Shown one piece after another: positions 1-11,852 of a stretch of 64,000 nt of DNA (the stretch's first letter is position 1; each line of letters opens with the position of its first letter). The notes under the pieces were generated by a model. The model was not told where the DNA came from, ran no database searches, and saw nothing but the letters and a program-made list of their open reading frames with translations. The DNA comes from Diphasiastrum complanatum (lineage: Eukaryota > Streptophyta > Lycopodiopsida > Lycopodiales > Lycopodiaceae). The translations under genes were made by a program, and so were the position numbers. The stretch is from NCBI GenBank assembly GCA_029204225.1, contig CM055098.1:51252209-51316208 (forward strand). Direction: 5' to 3'.

Positions 1-3000
1 CATGACAGCACAGGAATATTCAGTTAAAACTAAAAAAATCAGGAGTTATGGCTCTCTTCCCACAAAGAATGACTTTAAACACATTAATTACGAGTCATAA
101 TTAGATGCTCTAAAAGGTTTTAATCATATGCTGAAAATGGTTTTAATCATCTTCTACTATGAATAAATTTGTCTCTGTTTCTAGAGATTCATTGTTAGGA
201 AAAGCGTAGAAAGCCATTAAGTTAGTACGTTTGTATTTAACGTATTAGCAGGTAAAGGATTGGAATTTTCGGAGTTATTATACTTAGTCCCTTCGCAAAA
301 GAGCTCAAAAAGTTATAGTGACTCATGGCAATACGAATTCAAGAAATTGATGAAAAATGAGGGCATCACTAATTTGAGGGATTGTTTGGGCAAAGAAATT
401 GACGTTTTTAGGCTGAAAGAAGTGAAAGTGGAATATCAAAGTTGTGGAGGTTTTTGAGATTTGTAGAAATTAGGAAGAGACTCGGTTTGTGGGTTTGGAC
501 CAAGACCAAGTGCTTCACCAATGCCTAGCATTAGGATTAGTTCCACAAAGACGGTATGGTGATTAGTGCAGTTGTGCTCTTTATGGCACTTGATTGTCAT
601 TCATTTAGGGGTACGTGTTTCTTTCTTACAATTCATTTTTTCAATCTCTCTAACATGGACTATTGATATTGAGCTCATGGTCAAGGGATGATAAAAAAGT
701 TCTTAACTTGGATGTTGTTTAGAATAGCGAGTAAAACGTAAGAAAGGAGCTTGTGACGTATAGTTAGAAATGTTCATGCCAAGAAGGATTGATTTTAGAT
801 GCTTAGAGAAAGATGTGACATTTTGGAATGTCCAATAGTGAGCAGGAATGGAAAACAAGACAAGTTTAAGAAAAGTAGAAACTTTATTGCTCAAAAACAC
901 TTCCTAGAGCTTTTTGAGAAAAAGTAACTAATATGTAGCATGATTAGATGACATATCTACGAATCAACATAGCTTGAAAGAGTACACATTTATTTTGAAA
1001 AAGAGTTGTAAGAAAAAATATCAGAGACAAATAATGATGACAAATAATGTTTACAAGGAGTCGTCGTTAGTCAAATGAGAACTCTTGATTTTAATCAGAA
1101 TAAAAGCTTGAATATTTCAAAACCACCATTTGCATGAAATAGTTTTTAGGAAAAGATTTTTTTTCTATTTTAAGAAAGATCATTGCTCTTATTAATGGCT
1201 CAAAGTTTCTTAGGCCAATGATGAGTTCATTTGAATGTTCTTGTCTCGCATGTATAATAACTTAGTGGCAACACTAGGAACTCCTTATAGCATATAATTG
1301 GTACATATTAGCACTACAATTTATGGTAAAGATGAAGATACTGTAAGTCAATGAGAGATCAATAGGTTAGCAGTTGATGGCAATTTGTAGCGAGAGAAAA
1401 ATATGAGTCTGATGCGGGAGGAGAACAATGTTCGTAGAAGATTGATTTTGAAACATGCGTAGGAAGACGATGGTTTTAGTTTGCAACATGGGAAGGATGA
1501 AATGGTTCAAAAGAAGACATTTGTGCCTTTATAAAATGTTGTAAGTGGGGTTTTTTTTAAGTAGGAAGAAGGTTGAATACTAGGGCCACCACAACATCTC
1601 ATTTTGTGCTGGTTAGTTGTGGTTAGCAGTTTTAGCTTTTTTATTCTTGTTTTGACTAGCATCTTCTAGTAGGGTTTTTACGGGTGAAGAGGTCTAAAGT
1701 GGACATTCGACTCAAACCCCTTTAGAAAAACAAAGCGAAGTTCCTCAGTTCAATCTAGTTTCCAGGCGAATAAATTTTGGTTTTCGATGATTCTTTGAAT
1801 CGAAGTATTTTTGTGTTGTATGTTAATTACAACTTAGGATAAGTTGGGTAAGGTTGCTATATTTTTGAAGAGGTTAGCTTGCCTTATTTTCTAAGTTTAT
1901 TAGTGTTTTAAGTTTTGTGTATTAATTGACATTCCAACCATTGCGTTCATGACATCAAGCATTTTTTGAAATTTTTTGTATGTATCATAGTTATGCACAA
2001 TGTCCAAGAGTTTTGTTCTTAGTGCACTTGCTTGTTTGGTCTCAATATTGAAGGGACTTGACAATTGTACACTACGTTTTAGGGTGTCCGTTACTACTAG
2101 ATTTTTTTCTACGTCTTAAAATATCTAAGGATTTGGTAGCAGTGCAAGGATTTGGTAACATTGTAATTTTGATAGTTTAGAGAATTTTGAAAATCACTTT
2201 ATGAAATTTCAGTCACACTATGATTACAATTTTGGAGAAATTTCACATTTAACTAGTATAGTTATTGTCGAGCTATACTTCTCGTTAGATCCATAAACCA
2301 TCAGCATATATCATTCCTATTTGTAGCTATTAGTATTTGCAAAGCACCTCTTTTGGAGTATATGCAAGACATAAACGACTTGAGATATTTGAAGTTATTT
2401 TGAGAATGTACCATTTTTGGTAACTTTTTTTTTTTTGGATTATTGAGTTTTTTAAAACCAAAAGCAACATAAATTTGATTTAGTTTTAAATTGCATTATT
2501 AGTGTCAGCTGTGACTTGGTTATAGTAAAACTTTCATAGATAATGAGACATTATGGTATTTCATATTTATTTTTGTTTAGTGATTTTGATTTTGGGTATG
2601 GTATTATTATGTGTTCAAAGGAAAAAAACATAAACAGGTTGGAATGCAAGGTAATTTGGAGATTGGATACTCTTTTGAGGTATGCAAGAAACTTATAAAG
2701 ATCAAATAGAAAAAATGGTAATGGCAAATATCTTTTAGCCACTGAAGATTCGCTATAACATGACATTTGCCATTGGTAAGTGCTATAATTTGTCTTGAAT
2801 TGTGTTGTGTTCCATCACATTTATCTTTATTATCAGGTATAGGTTATTGGATTCCAGCATTGATTTATTGCTTAAAATATTTGTACAAAGAAGTCAACCA
2901 TGCACATTAGTACCCATAACTTTATCAATGTATAATGGAAAGGATAAATGTGTCATTGTTTAGGAAACAAGAATTTGATGGTGGGTGCATAAGAATTTCA

Positions 3001-3202
3001 TCAAAAGTATAGAGTTGAAATCAACAACTATATAATCTTAAATGGTTTTTATGTCGATATCGGTCTTGTATAGCTATTAGATGTGGCTATACCAATTTGA
3101 TATTCTCTAAGGATGTAAACGTGTCCTTGTATTGCAGGTTCTTGTTTATATCACACTTTTCAAGAAACCATGCAATTGTTCGTGCTAATGTTGCTGATCA
3201 CA
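1..3202. other. AT-rich intergenic DNA, no gene seen
   Basis: Open frames here are all shorter than about 75 codons, overlap on both strands, and show no motif I recognise. Short purine-rich coding-like stretches near 260-450 and 1400-1540 are broken by stops and may be very old element remains. A poly-T run lies near 2428. Confidence 0.6.
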
Positions 3203-3296
3203 AGAATACTATTTGTAAGCTCAATCAATGATGACAATCATTGTTGAGCTCGTACAACTATATGTCATTGTTGATTGAGTTCACAAGTAGTATTCT
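3203..3296 (+). repeat. 94-nt near-perfect foldback (small-RNA-precursor-like)
   Basis: Arms 3203-3236 and 3263-3296 are 34 nt each around a 26-nt loop. In a plus-strand RNA the arms pair with one A.C mismatch and four G.U wobbles. On the other strand the wobbles would become A.C mismatches, so the plus strand folds better. It could be a miRNA-type precursor, a young inverted duplication or a small MITE. Expression is unknown. Confidence 0.6.
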
Positions 3297-6200
3297 AGGT
3301 CTAGAATCCTAGGTGCCCCTTTTCCATGCACGCATGAAAAGTTACGGGTTTTTTTGAATTAAGGATTTCCAAGACGGAAGCACTTGAGAGGAGAATGTAC
3401 CTTTGTAATGAAGCTTGTCAACATTCGAAGCTAGGTCTTCTTTGCAAAAGTAACACTCTTATCCAACTTGACTGAAATTGTGAGACAAAAGAAGCTCGCT
3501 TTGAAAGTGACATAGTATACATATCATTACAAAGTCTAGGATACGACGGGGTCAAAATTGGCAATGCCTACATTTTGGATGTAGAGTAAATTTTGTACAT
3601 AATGATGCTAGTAAAATATTGTTGCAATAAATAAAAGAGTGTCTCTTTGTGTGGGAATTAGGATCCCACAGGCCCAACACATGCATTGCCAACATTGTGG
3701 TTGCGCATATTGATACCATTGTAAAGCAATGTTGCCACAAAAAAGAAAATGCTTTTTTTGTGACATATATTCATAAAGATTAAGCAAGGGAGAATATCTA
3801 CATATGCTTATACTTTTGACATAAACAAAAAATAGATGTTTGCTACATGCCATTCTTTTAAATGTGTAAAAAAATCAGCCAATGAGTGAAGTTTTTTAGT
3901 GGATCTAGAACAAAGGTTGGATTTTGAGACAAAAATTTATTCCTATTAGAACTACACTAGATTAATTGTGGACATTTATTTGATGGCATTATTAGGTACC
4001 TGAATGTATGATGTATTGGGATTTAACCTATGTATAAATTGAATGATGAAATCACATTTTCGCTCTCCAGTATATTATTGTACGATGTATTGAGTGAATG
4101 AATTTGAAAGAATTTTTGTTGACTAGCATATATGAATATTATTTAATTTGACGGCATGAGTTGTTGAAAACATGCCTATTTTAGCGTCGTTTTTGCTAAA
4201 TTCAAAAGATGTCGGGCTCGTTTTTGTTTGAATTTGACAATGTAGATTGTTTTTTCTTGAAGTATGCTACATATTGTGTTCATGAATTTTAAAGCATTAC
4301 TTGACCAATTATAAGTTATCCAAATTGATTTTGCTTGTGTTGATGAGCATCATAAAATACACTCAAATATTAGGTAACTCAAAAAAAAATCAATGATGAG
4401 ATGGCTTGTTTTCAAACAAATTAATAAGTCACTATCTCTATTTGGTATGCACTTAAAACAATGCTTATTAGATAAATGGCCATTTACTTGGTCTAAGTTT
4501 TTTCTAGAAGTAAAAGGTAGTGACTATCAATCATTTGCAGCTTCCAATCGTTGATAGGTAGTCTAGAACTTGAAAGCCAAAATCCATTAAAAATCACTAA
4601 TAAAAGCCAATAGCAAGGTTTATGCATTGCTTATGAGCCTTTCATGCTAATAGCCCTTTTTTTTTTGTTTTGTTTTTGGCATTTTTGTGTAATTCGAGTT
4701 GGCTTTAGTTTGGGGCTAGTCAAAAGATATTTCAGCTACATTTGTGCATACCTTGGTTGGAAGCTTTTGTTTGATTATGTTATTTGTAGTGTTTTTAATG
4801 AGATTACAATGAGAATTGAGAATCAACCATAAGAATATTCATCACACTCGTGTGGGGTTGTTTTGGCTCCCTTGTTTTTTTCTTTTATTTATTTTAATTT
4901 TGTTTGGTTTTCTAGTTTTGATCACGATAATGTGTTTTTCTTGTTTGGGTGATGATATAGTGTTCGAGACCAATGAATCACAATAGGTTAAAGTTTTCGA
5001 TTTGACGATCTCGACAAATCAAGAACTTTGCATAACCGAACTGGTTGTTCAAATGAATAGTCATCAGCAAGAGTTGCAACAACGATACCATCATCAAAAA
5101 CCTTATGTCACTAACTAGAATCATGATTAGGTTATCTTTTTTAAATGCATTTCTCACCATCAATGTTGTTGTTAAATTTTTTGAAACAGTTATTGTATAA
5201 TAAAATTTTGAGAGGTTTTTGCATAGAAGCACAAACTATTTGCATAGGAACAAAGAAAAGAAAAATCGTAACCCTTATTTTTTTTTTTTGACAATTGCTT
5301 ACTAAAAAAATATGTCTTGTCATCTTTTTTTTTTATTGTAATGAGAAATTAAGTTGGAAATTGAGATTGTTCATTTGAAAAATGCAACTCTCTTCTTTGA
5401 CTTAACCTTGTCCAAATTCCTAAACTCAATTTGTTTTTTAGTGTTTCACAAAAGGGGCAGTATCGACAATTGGCATCAATTTTACTAGAGTAAAAGCCTC
5501 CTCTCATGTAAGATTTTTTTTCAAATCTAGAAAACATATGATCTATATGATTGACAAGCAATCATCTAACTTTACCTGTGTAACTTTTTTTTTTTTTAAA
5601 CAACTTGATGAGATATGGAAGAAAGATTTGATTGATTCTTGTTTTCTCTAGCTCTTGTCAAGTTGCAAGTACAAAGTGTAGTGGAGACAAGGGCCCATCC
5701 CAAAGTGTAATATTTTGATGTAGTAGTAGTTGCGAAGATTTGAGTATTTATGGACGTTTGGATATTTGAAAATTACTTTGTGCTTGATTGTTGTGATGAT
5801 AGACAAGACGTACAACAAGATGCATTTACCAAAAGTATTTTCTTTTGCGTTTTTCAAATCTCACATTTTTTTTCTTTTGCCTTGTAACGAGTTTTTGAGA
5901 CTTATGATTAAAATATGTGTCTTTTGCTCAATCATCTTGATGCGCATATGAGTACTAATTAGATTAGTCTATCCTCTGTTGAATTACTCTCATAATTCAT
6001 ACATTTCTCATACTCATCTAAATTATACCATTGATGATGATTTGATTATGCAAAATGAGAAGACTCTCATTTTCGGCCTTTGCCGAGTGATCGGTGGCCT
6101 GAATTTAATGAGTTGTTTAACATCATGTGACATGTTTTCAATGTCAAATTGTCTAAGCATATCTTTAAATTTTATATGAATTTCTTTTAGATTTGTCCAT

Positions 6201-6500
6201 TCGTTTCTAAGTGATTTTTGCTACTCATTCCAAATGACACTTTTGACTTACCAAACTTAGCATTCCAAATTCTCCTATAAATGGTAAATCATTATTGGAC
6301 AGTAATCCATGAAGTATGAATACTTGCCAAATACTTAAGATAGCTACAACTGATGCATCATTCGTTTTGCAAATTGAGATGAATTGATCCATCTTGAAAT
6401 TAATGAATTTGTGGGTAGGCAAAGCCTCATCGTTGGTGACTTAAAAGCGATATAAGGATCAAGCATGTATGTACTGAAGCATAGATACCATCATGTATTA
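3297..6500. other. AT-rich intergenic DNA, no gene seen
   Basis: Only short, overlapping open frames with biased AT-rich composition are present. There are several poly-T/poly-A runs (near 4655, 5280, 5325, 5587). I recognise no domain, LTR or RNA gene. Confidence 0.55.
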
Positions 6501-6506
6501 ACCTTG

Positions 6507-7240
6507 CTAGCCGTGAGAAGTGTCTCCACATTGTAGTAGGCTTCTAGAATGATAAGAAGAAGCATCCACTTGATCTTGCCCTTTAGACCACTTACTTTTG
6601 GTTTTGTCCTTGAATTTGCCCTTTGTGAACATAGCATCCTCTTGAAGTGTCGATGTAGATCCACCTCTTGCATGAAGCCTATATTCCTCATTGATCAACA
6701 TCTCTTGAAGATCCATCAAACTTGGCGAAGTCTTTTGAATAGCAATTTTTTGAACAATGTTAGCATGAGCATCCAACAAGCCATTAAGAACCACTTGAAC
6801 AAGCTCTCCTTCCTTAATGCTTTCATCAATGCAAGCCAACTCATCATTCAATGCTTTCATCCTCAAAACAAAAGTACTTGGACTTTTGTCATTCTTTTGA
6901 CAATAAGAAGAGATTTGCCTTCTTAGAGTCAACACTCTAGAACACTTGGATTCATAAAGCTTCTTCAATGAATCCCAAGCATCCTTAGATGAAGTACATT
7001 TCCAACTTCCTTGAGAAGCTCATTGGTAACATTCATCTGGATAATGTGTAGAGTCTTCTTGGCCCTCTTATCATACCTCACTTGATCTTGTTATGTTGCC
7101 GGTTTCTCCTCCAAACCTACAACAATATCCAAAACATCATTCATCTCAAGAAGTGATTCCATCCTCACTTTCCACAATGAATAGTTACTTGAGGTAAGCC
7201 TATCATTGGCTTCCAACATGACTCCAATTTAGGTTGCCAT
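6507..7240 (-). pseudogene. Ty1/copia gag (UBN2-type) pseudogene
   Basis: The conceptual product begins M-A-T followed by a stop, then the hallmark NYSLWKVRMESLL (gag N-terminus), then DAWDSLKKLYESK and a helical region rich in LRMKALNDEL-type repeats typical of copia gag (DUF4219/UBN2). A basic linker near 6570 precedes where a zinc knuckle would lie. Gag normally forms the virus-like particle that packages element RNA. The frame is broken by at least two early stops and by a frameshift near 6975, after which a 153-codon stretch stays open. It ends without a recognisable protease, so it cannot work on its own. The start was chosen at the MAT codon because it lies just upstream of the NYSLWK block. 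Confidence 0.75.
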
Positions 7241-7809
7241 GTAGCAATGACTTGATCTTCTTATTCAACCTGTTTCAATGCACAAAGCACTCATTTGAAC
7301 AACAACAAATGTTTTCAAAAGAAATCACAAAGATTTGAAACTATCTCAAAAATTCTCTTCTAACACTTTTACCAAGCAAATCAACACATAGAATCATGGA
7401 ATCTTGATTAGCCTATGATCTATCCTCAATCTAATGACTTTTGTCACTTCCTAAGATTGAAAAACACTCAAATGAAGTCCAACAACCTCACTATCTAGAG
7501 ATCCAATCAAAATTAGGGTTTTGACAAAATCACAAAAAAATTGACTATTTCAAATCTACATGCAAATGTTGAAAATTTGATATGCAATCTATTAGCCACC
7601 ACTTAGGCTAATCCAATGATCCAAAAATCGGCCAAATCCAGTATGTGAAATAAAAAATCGGAATTGATCAAGTTTATAGACCTATATAGGATTTTGATCT
7701 ACAAAAGCAAAAAACTCGATTTTGGTGTAGAATCTCCTCTAGCATGTTCTAGCCTTGATATCTTCACCAAATCATTGATAGATATGATTTTCTCCTTCAT
7801 AACCTGAAA

Positions 7810-7821
7810 GCTCTGATACCA
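7810..7821 (-). other. Primer binding site, initiator tRNA-Met type
   Basis: The minus strand reads TGGTATCAGAGC immediately inside the LTR edge. This is the usual plant retrotransposon primer site complementary to initiator tRNA-Met. Confidence 0.8.
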
Positions 7822-8029
7822 TGTGAAGGATTTCAGATCATTTATGATCCAATCCATAAAAAGATCTTGGGTTACAAAAGAAGATAACCTACCAATGTCA
7901 CCAATGTAGAAAAATCAGCATCTACACACAAAATGAGATGCAAACATTAATAGAACTTGATCAAACATCAATCAAATTATAAAGTATTGTTGCTGTCTGT
8001 ACAAAACCAGCAAGCTACTGTATTTCACA
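7822..8029 (-). repeat. Copia 5' LTR, 208 bp
   Basis: Bounded by the short inverted termini TGTGAA and TTCACA and directly adjacent to the tRNA-Met primer site, as expected for a 5' LTR of a minus-strand element. No second copy was found, so the outer edge at 8029 rests on the terminal inverted repeat alone. Confidence 0.65.
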
Positions 8030-8099
8030 CATGTGGATCCAAAAATAACAATTATAGATCATTCTACACATAGAATTGCATGTTGACCTATCTTGTCAC

Positions 8100-8283
8100 A
8101 TACCTCTTTCCAACAATCTAAACTTCCCTGAATATATCTCACCACTCTCTCTAATGCTTTCCAATGAGAGATCCTAGGATTAGACATGAATTGACTTAAC
8201 ATGCTAACAATGTATGCTAAATCTGGTCTAGTACGCAACATTGCATACATTTTTGGCATATTGTATGAGGGATCATCACTAAC
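8100..8283 (-). pseudogene. Copia RT/RNase H junction fragment, inverted
   Basis: The minus strand encodes MYAMLRTRPDLAYIVS and then HWKALERVVRYIQGS, the conserved stretch between reverse transcriptase and RNase H of Ty1/copia pol. The piece that should follow it lies on the opposite strand, starting at 8284, so this segment appears flipped relative to its original neighbour. It is about 60 codons long, with no RT active site present. It may belong to a different copia copy from the gag and LTR just upstream. Confidence 0.75.
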
Positions 8284-8511
8284 TTGTATGGTTTTCCAGA
8301 TTCAAACTTTGCTGGAGATCAAATGGATAGAAAATCCATAAGTGCACAATGTATTTTCATAGGTGATGGAGCTATATCATGGATGTTGAAGAAACAAGCC
8401 ACTATCTCATTGTCATCTAGTGAGGCCGAGTACAAAGCCCTTACTCGTTGCACAAAGGAGATTATATGGATCAAGAAAAATTCACTGTTCCCAAGCCATG
8501 ATTTTTCATGA
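8284..8511 (+). pseudogene. Copia RNase H fragment
   Basis: The plus strand reads GFPDSNFAGDQMDRKS, then GAISWMLKKQATISLSSSEAEY, which are the D-W-A-G-D-like and S-S-S-E-A-E-Y signatures of Ty1/copia RNase H (RNA strand removal during reverse transcription). It is an isolated 75-codon piece of a domain usually near 120-140 residues. It abuts the inverted fragment ending at 8283. Confidence 0.8.
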
Positions 8512-8567
8512 TGCCATTCAACAATTCCCAAAACTTTACTTGGGCTTTCGTGTCTTCAACCTTCATT

Positions 8568-8930
8568 TCACATGCAACTATCGTTTGCAAACTTTGGATG
8601 CTGCATAACCAACATAACAAGTGATGAAACATTCCTCAAAAGCACAATATTTATTCTAGGATTGACTATAAAGAAAGAGGTTGACCTTGGGTCATAAACA
8701 TGGGCAGCCATCATTGTCCAATCATTTATTCTTTTCACATGATCGAAGCAAATCCATGAGTGCTCCAAGTCGCCACCTCTTTGCATTTGTTTGACAATAT
8801 TAACACTCGAAGTTGGTCTGATAGTAGACATCTTAAAAATATAACATCTGTCATTTTTAACATCGGATATTTGTCCAGGGAACAAAGATCCTTGAAAGTA
8901 ATCATATTGACACTTCTCCTTGAGTCTCAA
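8568..8930 (-). pseudogene. Transposase-like gene fragment
   Basis: A 120-codon minus frame contains HSWICFDHVKRINDWTMM and AAHVYD. From memory this resembles a segment of MULE/SWIM-type transposase-derived proteins found in several copies in non-flowering plants. I cannot confirm the match here. The reading frames upstream on the same strand (8930-9720) are decayed. No catalytic triad can be assigned. A SWIM zinc-finger fragment of what may be the same family lies on the plus strand at 44.7-45.4 kb. The alternative is an unrelated host gene exon. Confidence 0.35.
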
Positions 8931-9433
8931 AATTGAATCAACATAGTCTACACTTTAATGGTTGCTTAACTTGAACTCACCTATCCATTTTCATAGCCTA
9001 TCAAATGGTGATATCATGATATCAATTTTCAGAAATAGAATGACAATGGAAACATTTTTTTATATGAAACACACAATACAAAAGAACAACAATCATGTAT
9101 TACCTTCTTTGACTTGTTAAAGGTTGCAACTGATCCAACATTGACGAAAAAGTATCACTGTTCAGCATTTCTAGCTAACCGCCATGCGATGGAAGCAAGT
9201 TGTTCATTATCAACTCTCTTGCAACCTCTTTCTCTATTTTCTTTTGTCCAACATTAGGAAGTTTCTTGACATGCTCTTTCACCAAATTTCTAACAATGTT
9301 CCGTGTTTGAATGGATTCTCCATTAGCTACATCGTGCAGATGATTTCCCAAGTGAATTACAGTTCTCGTGTATCTGATATCTTGTGGTATGACATAATGT
9401 ATTTGTGCATGGCAGGCTGCAATGTAGGTGGGT

Positions 9434-9721
9434 TTAAAACTGCAGTAATAGCAACAAAATCCACAATGTTTTTTTTTCTACAATGTCCAAAGGACATCGC
9501 CCAAATAGTCTTCCTTTCCACTTGGTATTGTTTGGACATCCAAAAGATGTTACGCTTTCACACATCTCATTATTGCAAACAAATGACCCCCCACAATATG
9601 ACAATCGGACGATGAGTGACTGGACTACATCTGTCATGAGGGGTAATTTGCCTCCGGCTGTACATAGATAGCAACAATAGCTGCCAACAGCAGAGAGCGA
9701 TAGTCGGTTAGGCACGGTCAA
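9434..9721 (-). pseudogene. Cys-rich fragment, possibly GRF-like zinc finger
   Basis: The minus frame carries CNNEMCESVTSFGCPNN followed by KGRLFGRCP. The spacing of cysteines before a G-R-x-F-x-x-C block is reminiscent of GRF-type zinc fingers, which bind single-stranded nucleic acid. It lies on the same strand and just upstream of the transposase-like fragment at 8568-8930, so both may be remains of one gene. The gypsy insertion at 9776 would have cut that gene from anything upstream of it (16.9-17.2 kb). The assignment is weak. Confidence 0.25.
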
Positions 9722-9775
9722 TGAGACTATTGATTTATGCAGATGTCAGAAGAATGTAATTATTGTTTAGTTTGC

Positions 9776-10050
9776 TGTTAGCAACTGTGCAAACACAGAG
9801 AAAATATAAAAAAAGAAATAAAACTTCGTGGCATGTGTTTTGTAAGCCCACGTATGAGTAATTGCCAATAAACTTCTACTATGGCATGTGTTTTGTAAGT
9901 CCATGGGTAGAAGCTTAAAATAATAAAATAACTTAAACTTAGGATTAGAACTTAGACTTAAGAAACTTAAGCTTAGAAATATTTGTCTTAAATTATCTTA
10001 AGTTTTCAAAGTAGATCTAGCCATCACATAAACAAGATTTACTTCCAACA
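9776..10050 (+). repeat. 5' LTR of Tat/Athila-like element (275 bp, internally deleted)
   Basis: Matches both ends of the 785-bp 3' LTR but lacks about 521 bp from its middle (equivalent to 16359-16879). The deletion junction at about 10012 shows AGT microhomology. A short duplicated stretch near 9888 is an extra relative to the 3' LTR. Confidence 0.88.
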
Positions 10051-10051
10051 T

Positions 10052-10066
10052 TGGCGTCATTGCCGC
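10052..10066 (+). other. Primer binding site, tRNA-Asp-like (Athila/Tat type)
   Basis: TGGCGTCATTGCCG lies one base inside the LTR edge. It resembles the TGGCGCCGTTGCC-type primer sites of Athila/Tat elements with a few substitutions. Confidence 0.65.
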
Positions 10067-10913
10067 TTTTTAAGATTTTTTCTACCTAGCTTTCTTTTCT
10101 TTTCATTTTTTCGCTTTTGTGTTTGTGTGTATGCTTGCTTGTTTTTTACCTTCAGACCACAACACGAGACTTCTCTCCAGGTCCTCAACGAGCTGCAGAG
10201 CAACCTACCAAGCCGGGAGGAAGCAACAAAAAGTGTTAACTTGGGCATTTTCTTTGAAAGAAGTGACCCAATTAGCATTTTTTTTTCAACCAAACAGGTA
10301 TATCAGAATTCACCGGTCTGTCTGCAGTCATAACAGACATTGATCTTCCATTCTATCACCTCCATGAATTTTGACCCTGTTAAGATTATCTAAAAACAGC
10401 TTGATATACTGTCAAAATCCATTTCAACCCAAATCTTGGTCTTAGAATTCGCCGGCTTTACTGAGGCTAGATCTATCAAAGGTCAGTCCTCCAACAGCTC
10501 CGCAAATTCTATCTCTAAGATTTTGCCTGTTTTCTATCAAAAAATCACTTTTTTCACTATTTTCTTTGTCTGTCAGAACAACCTCAGTGTCAGAAATCGC
10601 CAGTCATACCACAAAATCGCCCACAGTGAGCACGATTTCTCTATACTCTTTGCAAATTATATCCCTATCAAAAAAACATCAAAAATCAGTATTTTGACAG
10701 AAAGCACCCCTTGTTAGAATTCACGAGTACTGTAGTTAGGTCTATCTGACTGTCCACAATTTCTAGGCATGTCCACGAATTCTATTACTGCACAAAAGTT
10801 CAGTTCTCACCCAAACTTCTCCGTTCTACAAGAAACTGCTCTTTTTGACTTTTTGGCCAAGTACAGTATTGCCCTGATCATCTGTACTGTTAGTCTACCT
10901 CGCATACTGCATC

Positions 10914-11475
10914 ATGTCTCGAGATTGTGCTAAATCTTCCAATCCGGCTCCTCCACAACTAGAACGCAGAATTCTACGTATAGATGCATCAAAGTACGAT
11001 GGAGAATCTGACCCAGTCTGATTTCTCCAAGACTTTGATAATGCATGCCATTTCTATGGAGATACCTCTGAAACTGAAAAGCTCCGTCTATTTCCCATGG
11101 TACTCTATGGAATAGCCAAAGAGCGGTATCTCAACCTTGAAGCTCCTGACCTTGCTTTTTGGACTACTCTCAAGGACGCTCTCATCAAGTGTCTCAAACC
11201 ATCCAAACTGACTCAGAACCCATTCATCCAAATCACCCATATCAAGATGTGTCTCGAAGAGTCGGTTTGAAACTGTTTATTATACATATGATCCTAATGC
11301 TCAAGAGGCTGATCCCAATGCCCAAACTCATCAACTTCCAGCAATACGAGAATGTTTTATCTTCGCAGGTAAACACCCTAGTATTCGCTGCCCCGATAAA
11401 CTTCGCTTTCCTCTAGCTTGTGAACATTGCGGGATTGAACACCATGTGAAGGACTGTCCATCTCGATCTAAACTA
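10914..11475 (+). pseudogene. Gypsy gag with zinc knuckle, broken
   Basis: The frame begins at an ATG at 10914 and encodes RIDASKYDGESDPV, then FLQDFDNACHFYGD and EKLRLFPMVLYGIA, the Retrotrans_gag core that builds the particle shell. An in-frame TGA at 11019-11021 sits where arginine is expected (a CGA to TGA change would explain it). A frameshift follows before the nucleic-acid-binding knuckle CEHCGIEHHVKDC at about 11420-11458. The knuckle spacing is C-x2-C-x3-H-x4-C, one residue short of the usual C-x2-C-x4-H-x4-C. About 800 nt of untranslated leader precede the start. Confidence 0.75.
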
Positions 11476-11852
11476 GCTGCCCTTGTCTGTTTTGTGCAAG
11501 TAGTAATATTTCCAGTCAAAACTCATCCAACATGGGTCTTGACCCCCTACACTTGCACCCAACAAAACCCAGCCGCATGTTGCGCCTCCAAGCAAAGACT
11601 CAATACCTATTGTCTATCCTCACCCATATGAAAAAATTCGACTGCATCATCAGTATCGCAAGCAAGTTCGCAATGCAAACCAACAATATTCCTCCCATAA
11701 AGTACCTCACAAGCCTTTTGAAACCAAAACCCTCGAAGGCACTGAAGTCTGGGGGGATCTATTGCAAGCTAATGTGACTCTCCCTTTCCATGTTCTCTGG
11801 AAACATGCGTTAAAATGGAAACAACAAATCCAATCCACTGACACCACCACCC

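Larger units (their letters stand above)
6507..8029 (-). mobile_element. Truncated Ty1/copia retrotransposon (5' LTR, PBS, gag)
   Basis: Read on the minus strand the order is LTR (8029-7822), a primer site matching the initiator tRNA-Met 3' end (7821-7810), a leader (7809-7241) and a gag-like frame (7240-6507). No protease, integrase, RT or 3' LTR follows, so the copy is 3'-truncated near 6500. The leader is AT-rich and without recognisable features. Confidence 0.75.

Noticed and set aside
6549..6926. 125-codon plus-strand frame
   Set aside because: It is the antisense shadow of the copia gag pseudogene, which has clear motifs on the minus strand.
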